Shown here one piece after another: positions 54,374-62,867 of a stretch of 64,000 nt of DNA. The first letter of the stretch is position 1, and each line of letters begins with the position of its first letter. Position numbers and translations under genes: made by a program. The DNA comes from an uncultured Muribaculaceae bacterium (GTDB lineage Bacteria > Bacteroidota > Bacteroidia > Bacteroidales > Muribaculaceae): NCBI GenBank assembly GCA_910585755.1, contig CAJUFH010000001.1:47019-111018 (forward strand), in the 5' to 3' direction. Below the pieces are notes generated by a model. That model made no database searches and was not told the origin of the DNA. It was given only the letters and a program-made list of their open reading frames with translations.

Positions 54374-56407
54374 TCAGATACGCCCCAGGAATTTAAGCAC
54401 CTGTTCAAGGATGTTCTGGGAGGTGAAACCGAACTTCTCGTCGAGCACCTTGTAGGGGGCGGAAGCGCCGAAATGGCCGAGTCCGAAGACTTTCCCGCGG
54501 GGACCAACAACGCCCTGGAGGGTCGAGGGGAGCCCGGCGGTGAGGCCGAACACGGGGGTGCCCTCCGGAATCACGCTGTCGCGGTACTCCTTTGTCTGTT
54601 CTTCAAACAGGCCGATGGAGGGTACTGACACTACGCGGCTGGGAACGCCTCCTGCCTCGAGAAGGGTGGCTACCTCGCAGAGGAGCGAGACTTCGGAGCC
54701 GTTGGCTACGAGCACGACTTGGGGGTGGGGGGTATCCATCACCACATATCCGCCCATGCGTGCGCCCTTGGCTTCCTCGAAGCGGTCGCCGGTCGCGGCG
54801 GGAAGGTCGGGGATGTTCTGGCGCGAGAGTATAAGGGCCGTCGGGGTTTCCTTGTTCTCCATCGCCATCTGCCAGCATACGGAGGTCTCGATCGCGTCGG
54901 CGGGGCGCAGGACGAGAACCGAAGGCTTGCCGGAGAAATTCTTGAGCTGCTCCATGAGGCGAATCTGGGCTTCCTGCTCGACGGGTTCGTGGGTCGGGCC
55001 GTCCTCGCCGACGCGGAACGCGTCGTGGGTCCAGATGTATTTGACGGGAAGCTCCATTAGGGCCGCCATGCGCACGGCGGGTTTCATGTAGTCGGAGAAC
55101 ACGAAGAAGGTGCCGCAAGCGCCGATCACGCCTCCGTGGAGCACGATGCCGTTCATTATGGCGGCCATCGTCAGCTCGGACACGCCGGCGTGGAGGAAGG
55201 CCCCGGTGAAGTCGCCGTTGGTGAAGGGATGGGTGTTCTTCAGGAAAGCGTCGGTCTTGTCGGAGTTGGCCAGGTCGGCCGACGATACGATCATGTTGCC
55301 TACCTTCTTCGCCAGCTCGGCGAGCACGGCGCCGGAAGCGGCGCGGGTAGCGCTGCACGGTTTCTGGGCGATCGCGCGGTAGTTGATTTCGGGGAGTTTG
55401 CCGTTGAGGTAGTCGTCAAGCTCTTTCGCGAGCTCGGGGTTGGCTTTCGCCCATTCCGCTTCGGCGGCCTTGCGGGCGGCGCAGATTTTGCGGAGCTCCT
55501 CGTTGCGGTCGGCGTACAGCTTCTCGACTTCGGCGGGAATCTTCCAAGGGTCTGCGGGGTCCGCGCCAAGGTTGGCGAGGGTCTTGTCGAGGTCGGCTCC
55601 GGCGGCGGAGAGGGGCTGTCCGTGGGTCGAGCACTGGCCTTCGTAGTTCGAGCCGTCAGCCTTTACGGCGCCGCGGCCCATGACGGTGTTGCCGATAATG
55701 ATTGTCGGGCGCTTCTCCTCTTTCTGGGCGGCTTCGAGGGCCTGGGCGATAGCGACCGGGTCGGTGCCGTCGATTTCAATCACGTTCCAGTGCCACGCGC
55801 GGTATTTCATGGCGACATCCTCGCGGTCTACGGCGTCGACGTAGGTCGAGAGCTGTACGCGGTTGCTGTCGTAGAACATGATCAGGTTGCTCAGGCCGAG
55901 GTAGCCGGCGATACGGCCCGCGCCCTGGGAGATTTCCTCCTGGATGCCGCCGTCGGAGATGAAGGCGTAAGTCTTGTGGGAAACCACGTCGCCGAAACGG
56001 GCCTGCAGGAAGCGCTCCGCGATCGCGCAGCCGACGGCCATCGTATGCCCCTGGCCGAGGGGGCCGGAGGTGTTTTCCACGCCGCGGGTCGGGTCGAGTT
56101 CGGGGTGTCCCGGGCAGGCGCTGCCCCACTGGCGGAGCTGCTTGAGCTCGTCGACGGTATATTTTCCGGTCAGGGCGAGCACCGAGTAAAGCATCGGCGA
56201 CATATGGCCCGGGTCGAGGAAGAAGCGGTCGCGTGCGAACCAGGTCGGGTCGTCAGGGTCGGTTACCAGGAATTTCGAGTACAGCACGTTGGCGAAGTCG
56301 GCTCCGCCCATTGCTCCGCCGGGGTGGCCCGACTTTGCTTTCTCAACCATCATCGCGGCCAGCACGCGGATTGTGTTGGCTGCGCGGTTCATAACGGGGA
56401 TTTCCAT
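54374..56407 (-). CDS. tkt: Transketolase
   Basis: A 677-residue thiamine diphosphate enzyme of the non-oxidative pentose phosphate pathway. The N-terminal KSGHPGGAMGGAD and GPLGQGHTMAVG segments, the ThDP motif region GDGGxxE-like (FISDGGIQEEISQGAG), and the pyrimidine-domain THDAFRVGEDGPTHEPVEQ are clear. The length is standard. It is monocistronic, between a terminator and its own -7 box. Confidence 0.96.
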   Translation of the reverse strand: MEIPVMNRAANTIRVLAAMMVEKAKSGHPGGAMGGADFANVLYSKFLVTDPDDPTWFARDRFFLDPGHMSPMLYSVLALTGKYTVDELKQLRQWGSACPGHPELDPTRGVENTSGPLGQGHTMAVGCAIAERFLQARFGDVVSHKTYAFISDGGIQEEISQGAGRIAGYLGLSNLIMFYDSNRVQLSTYVDAVDREDVAMKYRAWHWNVIEIDGTDPVAIAQALEAAQKEEKRPTIIIGNTVMGRGAVKADGSNYEGQCSTHGQPLSAAGADLDKTLANLGADPADPWKIPAEVEKLYADRNEELRKICAARKAAEAEWAKANPELAKELDDYLNGKLPEINYRAIAQKPCSATRAASGAVLAELAKKVGNMIVSSADLANSDKTDAFLKNTHPFTNGDFTGAFLHAGVSELTMAAIMNGIVLHGGVIGACGTFFVFSDYMKPAVRMAALMELPVKYIWTHDAFRVGEDGPTHEPVEQEAQIRLMEQLKNFSGKPSVLVLRPADAIETSVCWQMAMENKETPTALILSRQNIPDLPAATGDRFEEAKGARMGGYVVMDTPHPQVVLVANGSEVSLLCEVATLLEAGGVPSRVVSVPSIGLFEEQTKEYRDSVIPEGTPVFGLTAGLPSTLQGVVGPRGKVFGLGHFGASAPYKVLDEKFGFTSQNILEQVLKFLGRI

Positions 56408-56487
56408 ATAGTTTTAGTGTTAGTAAGAAGATAGCGATTAGTGGGCGCGAAGCCGTCGGCGGTACATACCGTCGCTGGCTTCATCGG

Positions 56488-56495
56488 CAAAATTA
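56488..56495 (-). promoter_or_regulatory. -7 promoter element of tkt
   Basis: The minus strand reads TAATTTTG, an exact TAnnTTTG match, giving a leader of about 75 bases. Confidence 0.55.
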
Positions 56496-56578
56496 ACTAA
56501 ATTCGGCGGAATATAGGGTCAAAATTAGATGAATTTAGGGTAATGATTGAATTATCGCTTATATTAGATAAAAAAGAA

Positions 56579-56609
56579 GCGCGGACAGCGCCATTGCCGC
56601 TGTCCGCGC
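56579..56609 (-). terminator. Terminator of the FucP-like transporter gene
   Basis: Twelve-base perfect arms (GCGCGGACAGCG at 56579-56590, complement at 56598-56609) are followed on the minus strand by TTCTTTTTTATC. Confidence 0.9.
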
Positions 56610-56633
56610 GAGATGTTCTTTCGATGGGTGGAA

Positions 56634-57977
56634 TCAGATCGCGTCGAGCACTTCCTCTGCCTCCTCGGTGGTCTTGATGTCGGTGTTGACATTCTTCGAG
56701 CCGATGAGGGCGTAGAAGAGGATGTAGGCGGCGCAGCCGAGCACTACGAAGTAGCTGGTCAGGTAGGAACCGGCGATGTCGGCAACCCAGCCCTGGAGGG
56801 CAACCATTACGGCGCAGCCGAATACCATGGTCATAAACGCGCCTGAAGCGATGGAGGTATATTTGCCGAGGCCTTCAACAGCCATGTTGAAGATGCCGCC
56901 CCACATGACGGAGGTGCAGAGACCCACGAGGATGAAGCCGAGGATTCCGACGGGGACTTCGGCCCAGATCATCGAGACGTTGGCCCAGTCTATACCCGGC
57001 ATGTTGATGGTCCAGGTAGAGGGCGCGAGCATGCCGAAGAGCACGAGGGCCAGGGTGATGGTAGACACGGTAGCGATCATGGCACGGGATGATACCTTGC
57101 CTCCGATAGAGCCGCCGATGAAACGGCCTACGAGCATGAGCAGCCAGTAGATTGCCACAATCTGGCCGACGATGTTGGCCTCCATGCCGAGGCCCGGGGT
57201 AGCGCCCGCGGGGTCGCCTGTGAGGTACTGGAGGACATAGGTCGGAGTGCCTACTTCAACGCCCATGTAAAGGAAGATTGCGAGGATGCCGAGCTTGAAG
57301 TGGGTGAAGGAGAAGGCGCTGTGCTTGTCCTTGACGGCTTTTTTCTTGGCGGCTTTCTTGCCGACGTCGTTAGGTTCTTCGATTTTGCTGAAGAGAATAA
57401 CGATGAAGGCGACGATGAACACGGCGCCGGCGATGAAGAGGGCCGGAGTGGCGTCGGCTACCTTTGCCTTGGCGGCGTCGCCGATCAAGGCGCCCATCAG
57501 GATATAGACGGCAACTGCCGCGGCGCTGTTGAACACGCCGCCGAGCTGCAGCAGCTTGTTCCCTTCGTTGCCGCCTCCGCCGAGGGTGTTGAGCATCGGG
57601 TTCACAACAGTGTTAAGCATGCACATGCAGAATCCGGCGATAAACGCGCCGGCGAGGTATACCGCGAAGGCGCAGTTCTGCATGCTTTCCCAGCCGCTCA
57701 TCCACTGGACGAAGATGCCGATGATGCCGACCACGAGGGCCATGAGGGCTGTGGCCTTGTAGCCGAAGCGCTTGATAAGCATACCCGAGGGGATACCCAT
57801 GACGAGATACGCGATAAAGTTGCCGTAGTTGCCGATTTGGGATTCAAAGTTGGTCGCTCCGAACTGGTTCTTCACAATAACCGCCATCGGCGAGCACAGG
57901 TTTGTGACGAACGCGATCATCGCGAACAGGGCCATCATAATTATTATGGCGCCCCACTGTTTGTGCTGATTACTCAT
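56634..57977 (-). CDS. FucP-family sugar:H+ symporter (MFS)
   Basis: A 447-residue inner-membrane protein with 12 predicted helices. IAFVTNLCSPMAVIVKNQFG, GNYGNFIAYLVMGIPSGMLI and KRFGYKATALMALVVG match the FucP/GluP sugar transporter family. The substrate (fucose, glucose or galactose) cannot be assigned. It is on its own in the transcript, near transketolase but separated by a terminator and promoter. A large inverted repeat lies just upstream. Confidence 0.85.
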   Translation of the reverse strand: MSNQHKQWGAIIIMMALFAMIAFVTNLCSPMAVIVKNQFGATNFESQIGNYGNFIAYLVMGIPSGMLIKRFGYKATALMALVVGIIGIFVQWMSGWESMQNCAFAVYLAGAFIAGFCMCMLNTVVNPMLNTLGGGGNEGNKLLQLGGVFNSAAAVAVYILMGALIGDAAKAKVADATPALFIAGAVFIVAFIVILFSKIEEPNDVGKKAAKKKAVKDKHSAFSFTHFKLGILAIFLYMGVEVGTPTYVLQYLTGDPAGATPGLGMEANIVGQIVAIYWLLMLVGRFIGGSIGGKVSSRAMIATVSTITLALVLFGMLAPSTWTINMPGIDWANVSMIWAEVPVGILGFILVGLCTSVMWGGIFNMAVEGLGKYTSIASGAFMTMVFGCAVMVALQGWVADIAGSYLTSYFVVLGCAAYILFYALIGSKNVNTDIKTTEEAEEVLDAI

Positions 57978-58034
57978 GATAATCTTAGGGAAATGTTGGT
58001 TTATTATTAGGTTTTGTTATTAGTTTTAAATGGC

Positions 58035-58217
58035 AAGTAACTGTTCAAAATTATTTTGTATTAACGGGTCTGATTATTTCAATATTTCTCCGGCAAAATT
58101 TTTGAATCTTTTCCTCTCTTCATCAGTCGTGTAGCTCGCTACACTCCTTCTTCATCGAGAAAAATCTTCTAAAAATTTTCCTCGGATAAATATTAAAATA
58201 ATTTCGACCAGTTACTT
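58035..58217. repeat. Large imperfect inverted repeat (about 180 bp)
   Basis: The two sides fold into one long hairpin centred on the perfect palindrome GTGTAGCTCGCTACAC (58129-58144). The outer 23 bases of the left arm (from 58035) match the complement of the right end with two mismatches, followed by another good stem. The left arm carries about 21 extra bases (roughly 58058-58080). It contains no reading frame. It could be a MITE-like element or a structured RNA. Confidence 0.75.
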
Positions 58218-58360
58218 ATAGGCATGAGGGATGCCGTTTCATGATATTCGGGCATAAAGTTAGCGCTTTTTCGCGGAATAGCCGTGGAAAAGCGCCAACT
58301 TTTTTATTTTTGGAAGAGTTAGTGACGGATTGCCGTCGCGGCGGGAGAGCCGGGATTCGG
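58218..58360. other. Intergenic flank of the inverted repeat
   Basis: About 140 non-coding bases between the large inverted repeat and the end of the PLP-binding protein gene. A dyad TTAGCGCTTTT / AAAAGCGCCAA around 58259-58301 could form a terminator for the PLP gene on the minus strand. Nothing else was seen. Confidence 0.35.
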
Positions 58361-59053
58361 TCAGTAGGCTCTTGCGCCGAAGATTGCGGAACCCACGCGC
58401 ACCATGGTCGCGCCCTCCTCGACGGCTATGGGATAGTCGCCGCTCATCCCCATCGAGACTTCGGTAAAGTCGCGGAGGTCGGGGCATGTGGCGAGCGCGA
58501 GGTCGAACAACCCGCGAATGGCTTTGAAGTCAGCCCGCACGCGTTCCGCGTCGTCGGTGTTGGAGGCCATGCCCATTATGCCGCGGATATGGGTGGCTTT
58601 CAGCCCTTCGAAGCGCCTTTCCCGGAAATAGGCGGCGAACTCTTCGGGGGAAAGCCCGGTTTTGGTCTCCTCGCGGGCGACATGGACCTGCAGGAGTACC
58701 GGCTGGACGATACCCTGTGCCTCCGCCTCCCGGTCGATGGCGCTCAGCAGCCGCTCCGAATCGACGCTCTCGATAAGGGCGGGGCGGAGCCGGAGGAGCT
58801 GGCGTACCTTGTTGGTCTGCAGGTGGCCTATGAAGTGCCACCGCAGCTCCGGGGCCTCATATGCGGCCAGCTCTTCGACTTTGGCTTGAAGCTCCTGTAC
58901 GCGGCTTTCGCCGAAAACGCGCTGCCCCCCGCTGTACGCGTCCATAATCGCCGAGAGGGGGTGGAATTTCGACACGGCCACAAGCTCGACCCCTGCGGGG
59001 AGGGTGGCTTTGATTTCGTCAATGCGCCTGGCGATGGCGTTCGGTTCGACCAT
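58361..59053 (-). CDS. YggS-family PLP-binding protein (PLPBP)
   Basis: A 230-residue single-domain TIM-barrel protein that binds pyridoxal phosphate and helps keep cellular B6 and amino acid pools balanced. Lys29 in LVAVSKFHP is the PLP site. GESRVQELQAKVE, WHFIGHLQTNKVR and the late SMGMSGDYPIAVEEGATMVR are diagnostic. It lies 11 bases downstream of the DUF4494 gene and may share its transcript. Confidence 0.93.
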   Translation of the reverse strand: MVEPNAIARRIDEIKATLPAGVELVAVSKFHPLSAIMDAYSGGQRVFGESRVQELQAKVEELAAYEAPELRWHFIGHLQTNKVRQLLRLRPALIESVDSERLLSAIDREAEAQGIVQPVLLQVHVAREETKTGLSPEEFAAYFRERRFEGLKATHIRGIMGMASNTDDAERVRADFKAIRGLFDLALATCPDLRDFTEVSMGMSGDYPIAVEEGATMVRVGSAIFGARAY

Positions 59054-59064
59054 AGCGTCAGCGC

Positions 59065-59529
59065 TTATTCGGCCTTCGGCTCGGCGTTATCGCTGCTGCC
59101 GGAGAGATTTACCTTGTAGACGTCCATGTAGGCGGTCTCGGTGATTGACACGATGTCGAAATCGGCCATTGTTCCCTTCATGCCTTCCATGAAGTTGTCG
59201 TACGCGCCCTTGAAGTCGCTCCCGGAGACGAGAATCTGCGACACTGACTTCTTTTCGGCGGCGGTCTTTTCGTCGATTGTTATGAAGGCGACTTTGACGA
59301 GGTACCACTTGTCGGCGGTGTCGTCCCAGAAAATTTCGGAAATCTTGGTCGATTTAGCGGAGCTCACGGTCAGCTCGCCGGAGACGAACGGGGTGAGTTC
59401 CTGGGTTATGCGCGCCACTGCCTCTGTAATCGAGAGGGCATCGACGAGATACGGTTCTGTTACTTTCTTGATAGCGCCGTTTTCCATCGTTTTGTCGAAA
59501 CGGGCTTTACATTCTATCCAGTTTGCCAT
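59065..59529 (-). CDS. DUF4494 family protein
   Basis: A 154-residue protein beginning WIECKARFDKTMENGAIKKV, the DUF4494 pattern. This family is almost confined to Bacteroidetes, and its function is unknown. It has no signal or membrane helix and is probably cytoplasmic. The next gene downstream is the YggS-type PLP-binding protein gene, 11 bases away. Confidence 0.85.
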   Translation of the reverse strand: MANWIECKARFDKTMENGAIKKVTEPYLVDALSITEAVARITQELTPFVSGELTVSSAKSTKISEIFWDDTADKWYLVKVAFITIDEKTAAEKKSVSQILVSGSDFKGAYDNFMEGMKGTMADFDIVSITETAYMDVYKVNLSGSSDNAEPKAE

Positions 59530-59635
59530 TGCGGTTTGTCTTGTTTAATTAAGTCAAAAAGCGTACATTTGCGGGCGTGTCCCGGAAAACGCAGGGCAAA
59601 ATTACGAAAAAAATCCCGCAAAATCCAACCTGAGT

Positions 59636-59887
59636 ATGGAAGAAACAGAAAAAAACGAATCCCGTCCCCGCGGCTTTTTCGCCAGGGTCTGGGATCTTTA
59701 TGCGGGAGGTTTTCGCGAGATGACCGTGGGGCGCAAGCTGTGGGCGATAATCCTCGTCAAGCTGGTGATTATGTTCCTGATTTTCAAGATTTTCTTCTTC
59801 CCCGACAAGCTGAAGGAGGAGTATGACACCGACGCGGAGCGCGCCGCCGCCGTCCGAACCTCCCTCACCGATCCCTCCCGCCGCTGA
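59636..59887 (+). CDS. DUF4492 family small membrane protein
   Basis: An 83-residue protein with one strong transmembrane helix (about 38-57, LWAIILVKLVIMFLIFKIFF) between charged ends. The RVWDLYAGGFREMTVGRKLW segment is the DUF4492 pattern. In Bacteroidetes this small gene is usually next to cytochrome bd oxidase genes. Here both flanking genes are on the other strand, and no cydA or cydB follows. Confidence 0.82.
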   Translation: MEETEKNESRPRGFFARVWDLYAGGFREMTVGRKLWAIILVKLVIMFLIFKIFFFPDKLKEEYDTDAERAAAVRTSLTDPSRR

Positions 59888-59957
59888 GAAACAGCCATAG
59901 CCCACACGACCGTCCCGCTATGCGATGTTTCAATTGGGCGTCATGGCGCACCTTTTG

Positions 59958-60656
59958 TTATCCGAATTTCGAGATTTTGCGGAGCATCGGTTCGTTGAGG
60001 AGCTTGATTTGGCGCCCGTCGACGGTAATCAGCTTCTCGGAGACGAAGCCCGAAAGGGTGCGGATAGCGTTGGAAGTCGTCATGTTCGACAGGTTGGCCA
60101 GGTCTTCGCGCGCCATATATATACGGAGCGTCATCCCGTCCTCCTCGAATCCGTAGTGGTCGCGCAATACTATCAGCGCCTCTGCCAGTCGCCCTCGGAT
60201 ATGTTTCTGCGTCAGGTTGACAATCTTGCGGTCCGAGCCCCCCAGGTCGTGGGAGAGCTGCTGGATGAAGAACCAGGCCAGCTTGACATTGTCGTTGATC
60301 ATCTCCTCGACGAGCTTCATCGGGAGCGTCCCGACAACCGACGGCTCTATGGCCGCGGCCGAGGAATTATAGACCTCCTTGGCGAAATAGGCGCGGTAGC
60401 CGAAATACTGCACGGGGCGTATCAGGCGCAGAATCTGCTGGCGCCCGCCGATGCCGTCCTTGAACTTCTTCACCTTTCCCGACAGGAGACACCAGATAAA
60501 CTCCGGCTCCTCCCCCTCGGCGTAGATCATCTGATTCTTCTTGTAATTGTGAATCACGAAGGCGTCGATAATCCGGCGTTTCTCCTCGTTGTTGAGGATG
60601 GTCCAGATTTCGGAGAGGTCCTCGCTGATTACCTTTTCAAGAGCGCTCTTTATCAT
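59958..60656 (-). CDS. Crp/Fnr-family transcriptional regulator
   Basis: A 232-residue regulator with an N-terminal cyclic-nucleotide-binding-like beta-roll (MIYAEGEEPEFIWCLLSGKV) and a C-terminal winged helix (IRGRLAEALIVLRDHYG, then MAREDLANLSNMTTSNAIRT). Cysteines of an Fe-S sensor type are absent, so the Fnr oxygen-sensing role is not supported. The start is at 60656 (MIKSALEKV); an open extension to 60725 is rich in Pro/Ala/Asn and unlikely. A promoter-like set lies at 60743-60775. Confidence 0.88.
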   Translation of the reverse strand: MIKSALEKVISEDLSEIWTILNNEEKRRIIDAFVIHNYKKNQMIYAEGEEPEFIWCLLSGKVKKFKDGIGGRQQILRLIRPVQYFGYRAYFAKEVYNSSAAAIEPSVVGTLPMKLVEEMINDNVKLAWFFIQQLSHDLGGSDRKIVNLTQKHIRGRLAEALIVLRDHYGFEEDGMTLRIYMAREDLANLSNMTTSNAIRTLSGFVSEKLITVDGRQIKLLNEPMLRKISKFG

Positions 60657-60742
60657 ATGAGGGTTAGGGTTGGCAGTGATTGGATTAGCGGTGCGAATCG
60701 CGGCCGGAATCCCGGCAAGCCGCATAATTATGTTTTATAACA

Positions 60743-60775
60743 CAAAGATAAGACAAATTTTCCGCCGCTTCCAAA
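60743..60775 (-). promoter_or_regulatory. Promoter of the Crp/Fnr-family gene
   Basis: On the minus strand TTTG (60772-60775), 21 bases, then TATCTTTG (60743-60750). Spacing is slightly long but the -7 box is exact. Confidence 0.55.
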
Positions 60776-60844
60776 TTTTAGCCAAACTTTTTTTACAAGT
60801 AGGTATGTATAAGCTCTCTATACATAGGGATGCTACCGCGAGGG

Positions 60845-60975
60845 AAGAGGGTGCTATCAGAATGGTTCAGATGGTAGGAGCTTGAAGGTGAGGCCGATGG
60901 GAGCAATCTGAAGATTGTGACCGAGGCCGAACCTTCAAGCGACGACCTAGATGAGCCGTTATGATACGCCCTCTT
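60845..60975. repeat. Large imperfect palindrome at the 3' end of the umuD-like gene
   Basis: A 131-base region reads as one long hairpin centred at about 60910 on CAATCT-GA-AGATTG. The left and right arms agree at roughly 70 percent after complementing, with near-perfect blocks (AAGAGGG at the ends, GCTTGAAGGT / ACCTTCAAGC in the middle). It overlaps the last bases of the umuD-like gene. No gene lies within it. It could be a terminator-like structure, a small RNA, or a MITE-like element. Confidence 0.7.
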
Positions 60976-61411
60976 ATCGGAAGTTTTTGATCACTTTCGA
61001 TACCACTCCCCATATTGTGAAGTCATCCTCCGGCGTGATTTTGAACGACGGGAAGTCGGGATTGCCGGGGCGCAGCCAGATGACCCCGTGCTCCCGTTCC
61101 GAGAGGTCGAGGTATTTCATCGTGAACTCTCCGTCGATATATGCAACGACGATGTCGCGGTGCCGCGGTTCGAGAGCGCGGTCGATTACTATTATATCCC
61201 CTTCGTCGATACCCGCCTCGATCATCGACATGCCTACAACGTTGGCGTAGAACGTCGCCGCGGGGTGGGAAATCAGTTCCTTGTTGAAGTCGAGGCTGCG
61301 GTCTATATAGTCCTGGGCCGGGCTGGGGAATCCGGCGCGCACCCCCGAGTCGGCGTACGGCAGTTCGAGCGCGGTCCCGAACATCCCGCTCATAATCTCA
61401 ATCTCTTTCAT
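60974..61411 (-). CDS. UmuD-like S24 peptidase
   Basis: A 145-residue LexA/UmuD-type self-cleaving protein. The cleavage site is Ala26-Gly27 in RAGFPSPAQDY, the catalytic serine is Ser62 in GMSMIEAG, and the lysine is Lys99 in FTMKYL. It lacks a DNA-binding domain, so it is UmuD-like, expected to pair with a UmuC-type polymerase in SOS mutagenesis. No umuC follows; a large palindrome begins at the stop codon. Confidence 0.88.
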   Translation of the reverse strand: MKEIEIMSGMFGTALELPYADSGVRAGFPSPAQDYIDRSLDFNKELISHPAATFYANVVGMSMIEAGIDEGDIIVIDRALEPRHRDIVVAYIDGEFTMKYLDLSEREHGVIWLRPGNPDFPSFKITPEDDFTIWGVVSKVIKNFR

Positions 61412-61466
61412 GCTTTAATCCTTTCCACCCGCGAATATACTGATTTTGCCCGTAACCCGCCATCTG

Positions 61467-62015
61467 TTATTCCTTCATGTCGCGGTAGTCGCGCATGAAG
61501 CGGCGGAACTGGATGGTGCCGATGGCTGCTCCGATGAGGGCACCCGAGATGATACCTATGTTCATATAGGGATTCCAGGAATTGCTCCATGAGAACAGTA
61601 CGATTAGGGTTATGGCGAGGGGAATTATGAATGCCATACTTTTCAGATGCAGGAGGCGGCACTTCATCGCCCTCGCTATGACTTCGGATGTGGGCATTTC
61701 AAAGACGTTGATTGCTCTTACCTTATGGCAGATATGGCGGTCGATTGCCCCGCATATGATGAAGTAAATCATCATGCAGATTATGATGATGCTCTTGTGC
61801 CTTCCCCCGACTTCCGGGTTGGCGATCCATACGGGGGAAACCAGGGCAAATATGAACGCGAGGTTTGAAAACCGCGCGTAGCGTTCGGCGAGCCGGGTCA
61901 GGGCGGTTTTCCGCTTGCTCCGCGTTATTGTCTCGGCCTCGGAGCCGGTCAGCGTGTCGCGGGACTGGCTGTCGCGGCTCTGCCGCCATTGCTTTCTAAG
62001 TTCTTCTTCGCTCAT
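61467..62015 (-). CDS. Membrane protein downstream of sigma factor (possible anti-sigma)
   Basis: A 182-residue protein with a short charged N-terminus (MSEEELRKQWRQSRDSQSRD) and four hydrophobic helices (about 55-70, 75-92, 120-140, 142-160). It starts two bases after the sigma factor stop. This position, and a soluble N-terminal segment before the helices, fit an anti-sigma role, but no known anti-sigma fold or motif is visible. The start at 62015 is chosen because upstream sequence lies inside the sigma factor gene. Confidence 0.7.
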   Translation of the reverse strand: MSEEELRKQWRQSRDSQSRDTLTGSEAETITRSKRKTALTRLAERYARFSNLAFIFALVSPVWIANPEVGGRHKSIIIICMMIYFIICGAIDRHICHKVRAINVFEMPTSEVIARAMKCRLLHLKSMAFIIPLAITLIVLFSWSNSWNPYMNIGIISGALIGAAIGTIQFRRFMRDYRDMKE

Positions 62016-62017
62016 AG

Positions 62018-62668
62018 TTAGTTTATTTTGGGGTTTTGCGCCAGAAGGCGTATCCTGGTTTTTATGCGGTTTATCCGGGAGGCGACGGTGTTCCTGTTCA
62101 TTCCCATTATCCGGGCGATTTGGTCGTAAGGGACATCCTCGAGCCAAAGCACGAATATCGAATGGTTTTCAGGGTTCAGATCCGCGATGATGGTGTCGAG
62201 CCATTGCCGGAACTCAAACGGCGCGGACCCCTCTTCGGAGGGTACCGAGGAGGCGTGGGAAATGTCGGCATGCTCTCGTTTGCGCCTTCGGCGGTAGGTA
62301 GAGACGCAGGTGTTGAGGGTTACGCGGTATATCCAGGTCTTTATGTCGGAATCGTTCTTGAAGTTGGCGATTCCCCGCCATATATTGAGAAGGGCGTCTT
62401 GCCGAAGGTCCTCAAACTCATATGCCGTTGACGCGAACGAGCGGCATATCCGGTTGATTATCGGGATATGCGGCTCTATGGCCTGACGGAAGAGGGCTTC
62501 GGATTGCTGTCTCTCGGCCGGGCGCATGCGGGATAACGCTTCGGCGAACCGGAGGAGCCATTCCCCGACAACCTGTTGCAACCCCGCGGGGTGGACTAAT
62601 GCGATCATTCCTATTTGCTGACTAACTGATTTTCTTATTAGACGAGGATGAGGGGCAAATAATTTCAT
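62018..62668 (-). CDS. ECF-like RNA polymerase sigma factor
   Basis: A 216-residue sigma-70 family protein. Region 2 is CRSFASTAYEFEDLRQDALL with IKTWIYRVTLNTCVSTYRR, and region 4 is VPYDQIARIMGMNRNTVASRI. An N-terminal extension of about 60 residues is longer than in most ECF factors; an internal ATG at 62608 is an alternative start. It sits directly before a membrane protein gene and faces away from a Spy/CpxP-like gene, forming a possible envelope-stress module. Confidence 0.88.
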   Translation of the reverse strand: MKLFAPHPRLIRKSVSQQIGMIALVHPAGLQQVVGEWLLRFAEALSRMRPAERQQSEALFRQAIEPHIPIINRICRSFASTAYEFEDLRQDALLNIWRGIANFKNDSDIKTWIYRVTLNTCVSTYRRRRKREHADISHASSVPSEEGSAPFEFRQWLDTIIADLNPENHSIFVLWLEDVPYDQIARIMGMNRNTVASRINRIKTRIRLLAQNPKIN

Positions 62669-62867
62669 ACGGGATGAAATAAATTCGGAATCACAAAAGT
62701 TTAATCAGGCTGCGCTGTTTTTAATGATATTTAAATTGTGGAATCCAGATGAGTTAAATTGAGGTTAAATGCCTGGCTGATAATAAACGTACGATTGTTA
62801 TATAGGTCATAGAATCGTAATTGAGAACGAAACGAATCTGAAAACCCCAAAAAAACGATATACAATT

